A stretch of 64,000 bases of DNA from WJMT01 sp964611275 (GCA_964611275.1 CAZSZS010000172.1:1-64000), one strand, 5' to 3'. Positions 1 through 9,241 are shown, numbered from the stretch's first letter. The notes: generated from the letters alone by a model not told the origin. A program made the numbers and translations.

Positions 1-501
1 AAGAGGCTCTATAGCCCTGGAGGCTTCCTCGTAATACCCAGTTTCGAATAGATCATTCGCTTCTATAATTGGATCGTCAAATGGATCGTCTAAGTCCATT
101 AGGGGGAGGATCTGTTCCATTTCATAGGAGACTCTGGGACCGAAATTGATGATATCTTTAAAATACTTCATGCTTGGATCTCCAGATTCGCCCCAGTATT
201 GTTCTTTGGGATCCCACGGCCAGGGATCACGTAAAGCCAGCGGATCAAGATTCAGAGCAGGGATATCAATCCTCACTGATTTGACATTCCCCGACATGTG
301 ATATGTATTCCCGAACTGCCATAAGTTTTCAGGTATGACAGTCAGAATCTCACCCTCAACCTGCAATCTTACTTTTCGCAGAGTGATTGGAATGTTGGAA
401 TCCAATGTCTTGCATCGGATAGCAGATTCTTTTACAGCTACAGCCAGCATCTCAACAGGTACGCCTATCCTAATTCCCAGTTTTTCTGACAGTTCACTCA
501 T
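1..501 (-). CDS. Unknown protein, 3' end outside the window
   Basis: An open frame runs from an ATG at 499-501 (minus strand) off the left edge, giving the first 167 residues. I do not recognise the family. The N-terminus is MSELSEKLGIRIGVPVEML. No signal peptide or membrane segment is visible. The visible C-terminal stretch (ANDLFETGYYEEASRAIEPL) looks like the start of a TPR-type helical pair, which is only suggestive. An AAAAGGATG-like ribosome site lies about 8-10 nt before the ATG, and a -10/-35 pair sits at 546-575, so it is probably the first gene of its transcript. Confidence 0.7.
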   Translation of the reverse strand, partial: MSELSEKLGIRIGVPVEMLAVAVKESAIRCKTLDSNIPITLRKVRLQVEGEILTVIPENLWQFGNTYHMSGNVKSVRIDIPALNLDPLALRDPWPWDPKEQYWGESGDPSMKYFKDIINFGPRVSYEMEQILPLMDLDDPFDDPIIEANDLFETGYYEEASRAIEPL

Positions 502-545
502 TTCTCAGACATCCTTTTTTCATTATGAGAAAAACATCTCAGTTT

Positions 546-575
546 ATTATATTCTATATATTCCATATTCATCAA
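546..575 (-). promoter_or_regulatory. Probable sigma-70 promoter for the gene at 1-501
   Basis: On the minus strand TTGATG (570-575) is followed after 18 nt by a perfect TATAAT (546-551). The predicted transcript start near 538 would leave a leader of about 37 nt with an AAAAGGA ribosome site. The rest of the 502-688 gap shows no convincing gene. Confidence 0.5.
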
Positions 576-688
576 TTAGCTCCTTCAATCTTTCCTGACC
601 TCTATTGGTTTGTTTTGGACCCAAGATAGCTCAATTTAAGTCCCTTATTTTCCTCTGAAAAAATGAGTTTTAGGTATATTATACAATA

Positions 689-2077
689 TCAAGAAATGAT
701 TCGGTCTTTGTGGACCAGAAGGACATTTTCTTTTTGGGCGATTTCCTCTAAATTTTTTGTGAATCCTTTCTTGCAAAAAAGAATGAATTGATCATGACGG
801 TCTTTACTGTGCCAATCCACAAGACTTGATTTTTTTTGGAGTTTTCTGTAGGTATCTTCTCCAACTTTTTTCAGGCTCCATTTGCATTCGCCAAAGTAAG
901 CGGTTCTGGTATTTTCGTCAAGAGCAACCATGTCGATTTCTCCATCCTTTGACCACCATTTTCCGATGGAGGTGAAGGAAAGTATTCCTTTATCTAAAAA
1001 ATCAAGGCAGAGGTCCACGCACACCTCTTCATAAACCCAGGAAACAAAATCTTCAAAGGTGTTTTTTATGAGGTCAAGGACAAAATCGGATCGACCAATT
1101 TCGATTCTTTCTCTATTAGGAAAAATATATTTAAACCAAAAGGTAAAAAATTTGTCCCTAAGCTTGTATATCCCTTTTTTACTCTTTTTGGGATTTTTTT
1201 CAGTAACGGGTGTATCCTTAATCACAATGTTAAGACTTTTCAATATCTCAAGATATCGGGAGACTAGACTTTTTTCAAAGCCCGTGTCATTGATGATTTC
1301 AGAAACCCGCCTTTTCCCTTGAGAGATGGCCTTAAGTATAACAAAGTAGTTTCGAGGTTCTCTCAGCTCTTCTCTCAGTAGATATTCAACCTCGTTGTAA
1401 AAAAAAGAGCCTGTATCAAGAATGAGAGATTCGATATTTTGGAATATGTCTTTACTGGAGTCATATTTTTCTACGTAAGCAGGTACAGTTCCGAAGACGG
1501 AGAAGATATGAGTAAGGTCGATGAAATCTTTTCCCGGAAAAAAATTTTTAAGGGAGTGGAATTTCATCTCTGGAACCTTAATGGAAGCGGTTCTTCTTCC
1601 GTATAAAGGAGCTCTGTAGATAAGGACTTCTTTTTCCATCATTCCTACGCTTGATCCCATAAGAACGAGGAAAATGTTGGTGTTTTTAAGGTATTCATCG
1701 ATTCCCTTCTGAAAAATAGAAGAGATAGCAGGATTTGAATTCACTAAGTAAGGAAATTCATCAATAACTACGATCAATTTTTTAGGATCCTTTTCTTTTA
1801 GGTATTGAAAAAATTGGTACCAATCTTTAAATCCTCTCTCACTAAGTATGAAATCCTGGAGGTATTCACCAAATGATCTCCCAAGATTTTTGAGCTGCTC
1901 AGTTTCTGAAACCATATCGGCAAGGAAATAAACAGCAGGTTTATTGGAGATAAATTCTTGTATCAATCTGGTTTTCCCGATTCGTCTTCTTCCGTAGATA
2001 GGAACAAATTGGAATCCTTCCTTTTTGTAGTATTCATCCAGAATCTCAAGTTCTTTTTCACGATTGATGAATTTCAT
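689..2077 (-). CDS. DUF234-type P-loop ATPase
   Basis: A 462-residue ATPase of the archaeal-type ATPase/DUF234 family, common in prokaryotes and of unsettled function. The Walker A motif GRRRIGKT is at residues 29-36 and the Walker B motif LIVVIDEFPYL is near 101-111. A winged-helix-like region (about 245-310) precedes a C-terminal part with GEIDMVALDE and FGECKW (about 378-400), the spacing expected for a PD-(D/E)XK nuclease-like fold. The ATG at 2077 follows a purine-rich AGGAAAGGGGG tract. Base use looks more AT-rich than in neighbouring housekeeping genes, and such ATPases are often horizontally acquired; that origin is inferred. Repeated AGTATAAT sites lie upstream at 2145-2179. Confidence 0.85.
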   Translation of the reverse strand: MKFINREKELEILDEYYKKEGFQFVPIYGRRRIGKTRLIQEFISNKPAVYFLADMVSETEQLKNLGRSFGEYLQDFILSERGFKDWYQFFQYLKEKDPKKLIVVIDEFPYLVNSNPAISSIFQKGIDEYLKNTNIFLVLMGSSVGMMEKEVLIYRAPLYGRRTASIKVPEMKFHSLKNFFPGKDFIDLTHIFSVFGTVPAYVEKYDSSKDIFQNIESLILDTGSFFYNEVEYLLREELREPRNYFVILKAISQGKRRVSEIINDTGFEKSLVSRYLEILKSLNIVIKDTPVTEKNPKKSKKGIYKLRDKFFTFWFKYIFPNRERIEIGRSDFVLDLIKNTFEDFVSWVYEEVCVDLCLDFLDKGILSFTSIGKWWSKDGEIDMVALDENTRTAYFGECKWSLKKVGEDTYRKLQKKSSLVDWHSKDRHDQFILFCKKGFTKNLEEIAQKENVLLVHKDRIIS

Positions 2078-2144
2078 TCAGCCCCCTTTCCTCAGAGATA
2101 TGAGTCTTGCTTCTCATAGGTTCCCTCCAATTATTGGGTCAAAA

Positions 2145-2179
2145 AGTATAATCATGATTAGTATAATCCAAATTATACT
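2145..2179. promoter_or_regulatory. Operator-like cluster of AGTATAAT sites
   Basis: AGTATAAT occurs at 2145-2152 and again at 2160-2167. The second copy is followed after CCAA by its exact reverse complement ATTATACT at 2172-2179. The result is a perfect 8-bp inverted repeat plus a direct copy 15 bp away, between plsC and the DUF234 ATPase. The spacing suits a dimeric regulator; the regulator is unknown. Confidence 0.4.
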
Positions 2180-2195
2180 TTATTTCAATTTTAAA

Positions 2196-2885
2196 TCATT
2201 CTTTTTGGATTATTTTAAACACCTTGTCAATCAGGTCCTGCATATTGTCATGAGTGTACCCTTCGACTGAAACGGGAGGGTGGAATATGATTTTGATTTT
2301 CCCTTTTTTTATAAAACAGCTTCCCCTGGGCATGAGGTCATAAGTCCCTATGATGGATACAGGAACAATAGGCGTTTGACTGTCTATGGCCATAAAAAAA
2401 CCACCTCGTCTGAATTTCTGAAGTTTTCCGTCGCTGCTTCGAGTCCCTTCCGGAAAAATAAGAAAGGAAACATTGTTTTTTTTGATCATGCGCACAGCTC
2501 TCTGTACGGCTCTCTTCCCTCCCTGTTTTCCCATTCGGTCAACGGGAATGAAGTGAGCCTCTTTCATTGCCTGGCCCACTACAGGGAGACGGAATACGCC
2601 CTGTTTCAGGATCACCCTTATATTCTGAGGGATGCATTTAAAGATAAGGGGCCCGTCCAGCATACTGAGGTGATTGGGCATGAAGATATATCTGTGGTCT
2701 TTTTTTATCCTGTGGAGGCCCTTGTATTCAATTTTAAGCCCCAGAATGACCTCTCCTACAGAGACCGCATGTTTACTCAGTAAAAAAAGAGGTTCCGGAC
2801 GGTTGAGAAGGGCACATACCAGAAGAATCGGTGTGAGCATGAGGGCGCAGAATACAATATAAACATAAAGGATGATAGAACGCAT
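2196..2885 (-). CDS. plsC: 1-acyl-sn-glycerol-3-phosphate acyltransferase (PlsC family)
   Basis: A 229-residue membrane-associated acyltransferase that would convert lysophosphatidic acid to phosphatidic acid in phospholipid synthesis. An N-terminal hydrophobic segment (about 3-26) is followed by the catalytic NHLSMLD motif (NHx4D, about residues 71-77) and the substrate-binding FPEGTRS motif (about 144-150). Length is normal for the family. No Shine-Dalgarno is visible at the ATG (2885). A TATAAT box at 2894-2899 ends only 8 nt before the ATG, so the message may be almost leaderless. It could act on another lysophospholipid, as PlsC paralogues do. Confidence 0.88.
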   Translation of the reverse strand: MRSIILYVYIVFCALMLTPILLVCALLNRPEPLFLLSKHAVSVGEVILGLKIEYKGLHRIKKDHRYIFMPNHLSMLDGPLIFKCIPQNIRVILKQGVFRLPVVGQAMKEAHFIPVDRMGKQGGKRAVQRAVRMIKKNNVSFLIFPEGTRSSDGKLQKFRRGGFFMAIDSQTPIVPVSIIGTYDLMPRGSCFIKKGKIKIIFHPPVSVEGYTHDNMQDLIDKVFKIIQKE

Positions 2886-3011
2886 GATGTATCATTATAA
2901 TGATTATTTTTGATGAATGCGAGATATGAAATTTGTTTTTCTTTGCTGTTTTTCTGAGTTGCTTTTTGCCGGGTAGTCATGATAGATTATTGGATTGGAA
3001 GGGATTGAAAA

Positions 3012-3578
3012 TTGGATTATTTAAGAAAAATTACCGAAGAGCTGAATCAAACAGCCAGGAATTTTTTTGAAAAGAATGGGGATCTGCTTGAAGAAGTGAT
3101 CCAGAAGACAGTAAAGCATTTAAACAAAGGAAAAAAGGTTCTGGTGTTTGGAAATGGAGGGAGCGCAGCTCAAGCCCAGCATTTTGCCGCAGAGCTGGTA
3201 AACAAGTTCTTGAAAAACAGAAAAGCTGTGCCTGCTGTTTCCTTGACCACAGATACATCTGCTCTGACTTCGATCGCGAATGATAGAGGCTACAGTCACG
3301 TCTTCAGCCGTCAGATCGAGGCATTGGGCAAAGAGCAGGACGTAGCTGTGGGGATTTCAACCAGCGGGAATTCCCCGTCTGTGATCAATGCGTTAAAAGC
3401 AGCCCATGATAAGGGACTTATGACCGTGGCTTTAACAGGCAGAGGCGGGGGAAAACTGGCCCGGATTCCTGACCATCTTCTGGATGTACCCTCTGCATCG
3501 ACGCCCAGAGTTCAGGAAGTACACCTCTTGATCCTCCACATCATGGCCCAGGAAATCGAAGACCGCCTCTCAAAATAA
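3012..3578 (+). CDS. gmhA: Phosphoheptose isomerase (SIS domain)
   Basis: A 188-residue SIS-domain protein matching sedoheptulose-7-phosphate isomerase, the first step of ADP-heptose synthesis for the LPS inner core. The phosphate-binding GNGGSAAQAQHFAAEL stretch (about 49-64) includes the glutamate expected at the active site. STSGNSPSV and the C-terminal VQEVHLLILHI, with the expected catalytic histidine, are also present. The start is a TTG at 3012, preceded by GGAAGGGA about 9 nt upstream; no ATG fits. It stands alone on the plus strand and converges with pckA. Confidence 0.9.
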   Translation: MDYLRKITEELNQTARNFFEKNGDLLEEVIQKTVKHLNKGKKVLVFGNGGSAAQAQHFAAELVNKFLKNRKAVPAVSLTTDTSALTSIANDRGYSHVFSRQIEALGKEQDVAVGISTSGNSPSVINALKAAHDKGLMTVALTGRGGGKLARIPDHLLDVPSASTPRVQEVHLLILHIMAQEIEDRLSK

Positions 3579-3587
3579 AGAGGATAC

Positions 3588-5441
3588 TTACCAGCTCCGC
3601 CAGAATCCGCCTCTCTTGGGCCTGGTCTTGGTTTCGAAAGACTTTTTCTCTTTTTCAGGTTCGCTCTTTTCCCCGCCTTCTTTATTTAAATAAACTCTGG
3701 ATCTTTCTTCGCTTTTGTCTATTCTAAAGGAACGCTCAGCAGCCCACATCACTTCGTCTCTCAGACCTTCCTTAGCGACTTCTTCAGTAAATTGTCTCCT
3801 TCCCTGGACCAGCTTGTGGATATACTGCAGGATCTCCTGTTCAGAGTAATATTTTCCGGGGTCCCATTCATCAAGGTTTTGGCCTTCAGCCTTGATAATA
3901 TGCCGGGTACCCAGCCTTCCTTTCTCATAAGTATTGGTCCCGCGCACATCCCCTCTTTGAATCTGGGCCATAAGGTTTATGGGGATGCGCTTGACTTTAC
4001 GGACGAGCTTTTTTTTCTTTGTTCCGTTTTCCTCATAGGTTTCTATGATCTCTCCCACCCCTCCGGTGTTGTACTGCATGCACTTGAGTTTATCCGGATA
4101 ATTGCTGGAGAGAGTCATGAGGATCTCATAGAGGCGGTTGACCTTTTTGGCTCTGGACCCGATGATAAAAGGGTCTGTTCCTACGATCCGAACCGTCTCG
4201 CCGGCTTTGGCAGGCTGGCTGGCGTAAGAGTGAGTGCTTTCTCCCCATAAATAAGCAAGAACAGCCTGGGCCGGAGTGAGTTCCTGGGCAAAGGACATAA
4301 TAGTGTTTCGCCGTGTGATGAAAGCAAAGATCAGCCCATCCAGCTCTTCAATAGGAGGAAGATTAATGGAGTCGGAAAAGATGTTGACCATTTTTCCGTC
4401 TATTTTTACCTGCAGTTTTTTACGCTGGATCACGGCTCTTCCGTTGGCGGTCAAGCTTTCGTCCAGGAAGTCAGGTTCTCCGTTGGCCTTGATCATCACG
4501 TTTTCATAAAGCGCTGATTTGTCAATCAAAGCATTGTACATGGCTTCCTGATATTTCTCTTCCACGTCGGTTTTGACAAAAAAGTTGTTCTCTGAACCAA
4601 AGGCAGAACCATCTTTTCTCAGAAAGCATATGTCATCCTGTGTCACAAGGGTTTTCTCGCTTTTGCTGTGGTCAAGCCCCAGTTGGTGGCATGACCAGGT
4701 GGATTTTCCGGTCGCAGTGAGACCGAAGAGGAACACGCCGTATTTTTTGAGTTTTTCATCCTGTCCCACAGCCGTCACTTTTTTGGTACCCGCATGAAGC
4801 CCCAGCATGCCTTTGGTATCAGCAGCCCACATGGCCTGGCGCAAAAATCCCTTTTTGTCCTCTCCCATATAGTCGGTCCCCAGTGCCACATTGATGTTGT
4901 GTTCCGGGATGGCCAGGACCTGCTGTTTTAGGGGATGTTCTTCGGGAATATGGATCATAGTGAATTCAGGTCCCGGTCTTTCTTTGGCGCTGTTTTCCGG
5001 TTTGAACATGGTCGTGCCCCACATGTACCCTATGCGGTAATTCACCACATCTGCTTCGGGAACAATGAGATGGCACATGGGATTGAACATGTCGTTTTCG
5101 CCCATCCTCCGGCGGATGTGGTAGAACGGCATGGTTCTGAGAAGATGAAGCACTTTATCCAGTTCTTCGGGGGCGGCCGCTATGATGCTTTTTTGCTGTT
5201 CACTTGGATTGGGAAGCCTGACCGGCTCTGTACCGAGGTAAACGGTTTTGGGAGCGATTCGGCTGGATATGGCTGCGCGCCATCCGTAGGAGCCGTATTT
5301 TGTTTTAACTCCGGCGGATTTGGCACGTGATTCCAGCCAATTCATGTCTACTGTTCGAATATTGGGTCCCTGAAGGACTCTTTTTAGTTCTTCAGCGAAT
5401 TTCTGATAAGCCTTTAAATCAAATATGTTTTCGTCATTCAT
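3588..5441 (-). CDS. pckA: Phosphoenolpyruvate carboxykinase (ATP), divergent long form
   Basis: A 617-residue protein with recognisable ATP-type PEPCK landmarks. LGTDYMGEDKKG (about 187-198) matches the conserved G-T-E-x2-GE-x-KKG block. A P-loop GLTATGKST lies at 240-248, TQDD follows near 267, and ENVMIKANGEPDFLDESLTANGR near 314-336 matches the ENV..D..SLT.NTR block. The enzyme would interconvert oxaloacetate and PEP. It is about 70-80 residues longer than the usual 530-540, with a Lys-rich C-terminal tail, and the kinase motifs differ from the textbook GLSGTGKTTLS. It lies 23 nt downstream of the aminotransferase fusion. No strong ribosome site precedes the ATG. Confidence 0.85.
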   Translation of the reverse strand: MNDENIFDLKAYQKFAEELKRVLQGPNIRTVDMNWLESRAKSAGVKTKYGSYGWRAAISSRIAPKTVYLGTEPVRLPNPSEQQKSIIAAAPEELDKVLHLLRTMPFYHIRRRMGENDMFNPMCHLIVPEADVVNYRIGYMWGTTMFKPENSAKERPGPEFTMIHIPEEHPLKQQVLAIPEHNINVALGTDYMGEDKKGFLRQAMWAADTKGMLGLHAGTKKVTAVGQDEKLKKYGVFLFGLTATGKSTWSCHQLGLDHSKSEKTLVTQDDICFLRKDGSAFGSENNFFVKTDVEEKYQEAMYNALIDKSALYENVMIKANGEPDFLDESLTANGRAVIQRKKLQVKIDGKMVNIFSDSINLPPIEELDGLIFAFITRRNTIMSFAQELTPAQAVLAYLWGESTHSYASQPAKAGETVRIVGTDPFIIGSRAKKVNRLYEILMTLSSNYPDKLKCMQYNTGGVGEIIETYEENGTKKKKLVRKVKRIPINLMAQIQRGDVRGTNTYEKGRLGTRHIIKAEGQNLDEWDPGKYYSEQEILQYIHKLVQGRRQFTEEVAKEGLRDEVMWAAERSFRIDKSEERSRVYLNKEGGEKSEPEKEKKSFETKTRPKRGGFWRSW

Positions 5442-5464
5442 GTTTGTGTCATAAGGATGTAACT

Positions 5465-7813
5465 CTATTCTTGTTTTTGCTTCATAATATCCAGTATATG
5501 GTCAGGTTTTGCCTGGCCGCTGTTTATGAGGAAGCAGGATGTGCTTCCCAATAATCTTTTATAAAAATCTCTCTGTGATTCCATCCGGTCCGGTGTTGTC
5601 AGCAGAATATGGGGGTTGTAAAAGGGATTTGTTTTTGCCGGACCTATTTCCGGTAGGGTCCCCAGACTTTCTCCGGATTCCAGCATTCTCAGGGCGTCAT
5701 CCGCTTCCAGTTTGACGGAGGGAGGTGACACATTGTCTTTCCTTAGGATAAACAACCAGTTGAGGGCGCTGCGCTTGACATGTTTTTCAGGGCCTTTGAT
5801 CCAGTAAGGATCTAAGAGAGCATAAGATTTTTTCCCTGCTTCATAACAGAAGGGAGAACCTCTGTCCAGACGGCAGTCATCTTCCTCAAGGCAGGCCTGG
5901 TTTTGACATTCTTCTTTTTTGAGCACTACGTTTTCGCATTTGCTGTTGTCAAAAAACGAGGCAAATTGAGAGTCGTACTTTACCACATTGGTGGGCATGA
6001 ACAGTTTTCTTTCCGGAGTGTCGGCTATAGGAAGGCGGCCGGAAAATCTGACAAACACGATCTCGTTTGACTGAAGGCGCATGTCCGGATTCCGGAGCAA
6101 ATCAAAGAAGATCTTTGTTTTACTGGTTCCTTTGGGGCCTATGAGGACAAAGGAATTTCCCTGGAATTCAGCAGACATGCCACGGACCGCATGAACGTTG
6201 AATAGCCTTTCTGAAACATCCATGACCAGACCGAATGCCAGGCTTCGCAGAGGACCGTAGTTATCTGTATTAACAAGGAATCCGGTTTTTGTGTCCGAGT
6301 TGTAAAAGGCCCGGGGTTCACGTCCGGGGATTTTGTCCACGGCATAGATGATGCCGTGAGGCTCTAGGTCTGACTCCAGTTGAGCCGGGTACCAGTTTTC
6401 AACCCAGAAGTCATAAAGATGGGGAACATTTGTCCTCAACTGAATGATAACTCCGTTGATATTTGCGTTCCATTCAAAATAGTTTTCATAACTGAGATGG
6501 TTTTCCATTTCAGTGACCAGAGCTTCCTTCATCTGTACGGACAGGGAGGAATCAACAGGCGGGCTGGACTGGTAATGGGTTATTGAATTGTTAAGGGAAA
6601 TTCTTTTAGTCTTTTTGGCGGGTTTGAGTTCGGAGAGAGCTTGAGTGATCCGGTCCATCCCTTCTTCGAGATTTTCCATGGACGTGGCATAGGATATGCG
6701 GAGATATCCTTCAGCCCCGAAAGCTCCGCCCGGAACGATCGCGACCCGTGCCTCTTTCAAGAGATAATATGCCATGCCAAAGGAGTTGCGCATTTGATTA
6801 TTTTTGAATTCTTTATCAAAAAACGAAGATACATTCGGGAAAAGATAGAAAGCCCCTTTGGATTCAAAGCAGGAGATTCCCGGTATGGATTTTAATCTCA
6901 TGAGGGTATAATTTCTTCGTCTCTGGAATTCCGAAACCATCTTTGAAATGGTATTTTGAGGCCCGGAAAGAGCCTCAAGGCTTGCTTTCTGGGAGATGGA
7001 GCAGGCATTGGATGTGGTATGGCCTTGGATTCGATTCATAGCGCTTATGATTTCTGTGGGTCCGGCAGCATAGCCTATTCTCCAGCCCGTCATGGAATAA
7101 GCCTTGGATACTCCGTTTATTATGACTGTTTTCTTTTTTACTTCTTCACCCAACGATGCAAAGCTGTGAAATTTCGCTTCTTCGTACACAAGTTTTTCGT
7201 AGATCTCATCAGCGATTACAAAGATGTCTTCTTCCAAAATGATATCGGCAAGTGCCTCCAGCTGTATTTTATTATAAACAGCCCCTGTCGGATTGCATGG
7301 ATTGTTAAGGATAATGGCTTTAGTTTTAGGGGAAATGGATGCTTCCAGCTGTTCGGGGGTTATCAAAAAGCTGTTTTCCTCTTTGGCTTGAATGGTAACA
7401 GGTTTTCCCTTTGCTAAAGACACCGCATGAGGATAGGTTACCCAGTAGGGCGCAGGAACGATGACCTCATCTCCATCGTTTATAATAGCCTGGATGAGAT
7501 GATAGAGCGAGCTCTTGGCACCGGAGGAAATGATGATCTGGTTTTTTTCATAATCCAGGCCGTTGTCTTTTTTCAGTTTCTCTATGACCGCCTGCTTGAG
7601 TGAGGGCATCCCGTCTATCTGGGTATATTTGGTGAAATTTTCTTCAATCGCTTTGATACCAGCTATTTTGACATTTTCAGGTGTGGGAAAGTCGGGCTCT
7701 CCCACACTGAGATCGACCACATCAATTCCCTGGGCTTTCATCGCCTTAGCTTTGGCGTTTACTTTAAAAGTTGGCGATTCGCCGATTTGGTTTGCCTTTT
7801 CTGATAAAATCAT
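5465..7813 (-). CDS. Class I aminotransferase fused to an HprK/PEPCK-like P-loop domain
   Basis: One uninterrupted 782-residue frame. Residues 1-395 are a subgroup I-gamma aspartate/aromatic aminotransferase: NNPCNPTG near 170-177, PLP lysine K237 in INGVSKAYS, and the substrate arginine in GYLRISYA near 372. After a linker (about 396-420), residues 421-782 form a second domain unrelated to aminotransferases. It has a P-loop GPKGTSKT at 559-566, reminiscent of HPr kinase or PEPCK P-loops. Five cysteines cluster at 626, 636, 641, 647 and 656, so a metal site is possible. It sits between flotillin (21 nt upstream) and pckA. The aminotransferase is secure. The role of the C-terminal domain is unknown, and kinase activity is an inference. 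Confidence 0.85.
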   Translation of the reverse strand: MILSEKANQIGESPTFKVNAKAKAMKAQGIDVVDLSVGEPDFPTPENVKIAGIKAIEENFTKYTQIDGMPSLKQAVIEKLKKDNGLDYEKNQIIISSGAKSSLYHLIQAIINDGDEVIVPAPYWVTYPHAVSLAKGKPVTIQAKEENSFLITPEQLEASISPKTKAIILNNPCNPTGAVYNKIQLEALADIILEEDIFVIADEIYEKLVYEEAKFHSFASLGEEVKKKTVIINGVSKAYSMTGWRIGYAAGPTEIISAMNRIQGHTTSNACSISQKASLEALSGPQNTISKMVSEFQRRRNYTLMRLKSIPGISCFESKGAFYLFPNVSSFFDKEFKNNQMRNSFGMAYYLLKEARVAIVPGGAFGAEGYLRISYATSMENLEEGMDRITQALSELKPAKKTKRISLNNSITHYQSSPPVDSSLSVQMKEALVTEMENHLSYENYFEWNANINGVIIQLRTNVPHLYDFWVENWYPAQLESDLEPHGIIYAVDKIPGREPRAFYNSDTKTGFLVNTDNYGPLRSLAFGLVMDVSERLFNVHAVRGMSAEFQGNSFVLIGPKGTSKTKIFFDLLRNPDMRLQSNEIVFVRFSGRLPIADTPERKLFMPTNVVKYDSQFASFFDNSKCENVVLKKEECQNQACLEEDDCRLDRGSPFCYEAGKKSYALLDPYWIKGPEKHVKRSALNWLFILRKDNVSPPSVKLEADDALRMLESGESLGTLPEIGPAKTNPFYNPHILLTTPDRMESQRDFYKRLLGSTSCFLINSGQAKPDHILDIMKQKQE

Positions 7814-7834
7814 CTTCTTAGTCTCAAATTAATA

Positions 7835-9241
7835 TCAGTCTTTTTCTTTCTTCTCTGTGCTGAATTTTTCCTTAAGGTATTCTTTAAGGTCAACACCGGT
7901 TAGGGATTTCACTACATCCGGCATTTGAGCAAGCACATCCGCGACCTGGGAAGTAATTTTTGTGGCTCCTGTTCCTTTTTCTCCTCCCACCAGAACGATC
8001 TTATCGACCTTTGACAGGGGTTCGGAGACATTTTTCGCCAGCTCCGGGAGTATTTTCAGATAGTTATCAAGGAAGGCGGCCTGGTTGTATTTGCCCCAGG
8101 CTTCTGCTTTTTTCAGCATGGCTTCCGCCTCAGCAGCGCCCTGTGCTCTTATTCTCTCCGCATCAGCTATGCCTTCCAGTTTGTTGGCTTCGGCTTTTCC
8201 CTCTGCCTCTGCTTGGATGCGGTAGCCTTCAGCTTCAGCTTCTGCCTTGATCTGGTATTTTCGAGCATCTGAAGGTTTTATGACCGTGGCATCGAGTTCT
8301 TTCTCTTTTCGTTTGATCTCCATTTCTTCTATTTTTATGGCTTCCTGCTTTTCAATGGCCCTCACTTTTGCTTCTTCTTTTTTGATCTGCTGACTCAATC
8401 GATAACGTTCCAGTTCGTAGGCATGGTCTGCCTGGGCTTTTTTACTGTTTACCTGTACTTGAGACTCTGCTTTTTTTGCTTCATTTTCCCACTGGGCTTT
8501 GGCAATCAGTGCTTCAGCGCTTAACCGGGCGACCTCTCCTTCTTTTCTAGCCTGCGACGATTTTATGACTGCCTCTTTTTCTGTCTCAGCTTCGGCAATG
8601 GCTGCGTCTCGTTTGGCTGCGGCGATATGCGGCTTTCCCAGAGCATCCAGATAACCCTGAGTGTCACTGATTTCTTTAAGGGAGAAGGAAAGGAGCATGA
8701 GTCCCATATTCGAGAAGTCATTTTTTACTGACTCAATGACCTTGCCAGCGAATTCATGCCTTCCTCTGTATATGTTTTCCACTGTCATCGACCCTATCGC
8801 GGCTCTCATCTTTCCGTCCAGGATCGTCTGGGAGACCTCTTTGATCCCTTCCTTGCCGGTCCCCAGGAATTGTTCGGCGGCAAGGTGGATCGAGTCTTCA
8901 TCCGAGTTGATCTTAACTTGAGCCGAGGCTTCCGCTTGAATGAGGATTCCGTTGTGCGTGAGCACTTCCGGGGTTTTGAGGCTGAGATTGATCACATCCA
9001 TGGGAAGGATGTTCACTGTTTCCAACAGAGGCCATACAAATGTCCCGCCACCCAAACGGTAGCGGTAACCTATTTTGCGTTTTCTTCCGTCCGGAAGGGT
9101 TATGGTCTTTTTCAAACCGCCTGAGATAATAAGGGCTTCATTGGGCCCTACTTTTCTGTACTGTTTGGCGATTAAAAAAGACAGGAGAACTATGGCTATA
9201 ATAATAATCGCGATTATTATTATTGTGGAGAGAGATATCAT
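7835..9241 (-). CDS. Flotillin-like SPFH protein
   Basis: A 468-residue flotillin homologue that would scaffold ordered membrane microdomains. A single N-terminal membrane segment (about 5-25) is followed by an SPFH/PHB domain (about 27-200). Next comes a long charged coiled coil rich in Ala-Glu pairs (about 210-390, with EAEAEGYRIQAEAEGKAEA-type repeats), then a C-terminal tail. Length fits bacterial FloT/YuaG proteins. An AAGGAGG ribosome site lies 6 nt before the ATG. It heads a run with the aminotransferase fusion and pckA; why these are together is unclear. The 88-nt upstream gap is AT-rich without a clear -35/-10 pair. Confidence 0.9.
   Translation of the reverse strand: MISLSTIIIIAIIIIAIVLLSFLIAKQYRKVGPNEALIISGGLKKTITLPDGRKRKIGYRYRLGGGTFVWPLLETVNILPMDVINLSLKTPEVLTHNGILIQAEASAQVKINSDEDSIHLAAEQFLGTGKEGIKEVSQTILDGKMRAAIGSMTVENIYRGRHEFAGKVIESVKNDFSNMGLMLLSFSLKEISDTQGYLDALGKPHIAAAKRDAAIAEAETEKEAVIKSSQARKEGEVARLSAEALIAKAQWENEAKKAESQVQVNSKKAQADHAYELERYRLSQQIKKEEAKVRAIEKQEAIKIEEMEIKRKEKELDATVIKPSDARKYQIKAEAEAEGYRIQAEAEGKAEANKLEGIADAERIRAQGAAEAEAMLKKAEAWGKYNQAAFLDNYLKILPELAKNVSEPLSKVDKIVLVGGEKGTGATKITSQVADVLAQMPDVVKSLTGVDLKEYLKEKFSTEKKEKD

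Noticed and set aside
541..630. A short minus-strand peptide frame (ERLKELIDEYGIYRI) before the first gene
   Set aside because: It is about 25 codons, has no good ribosome site, and overlaps a better-supported promoter at 546-575.
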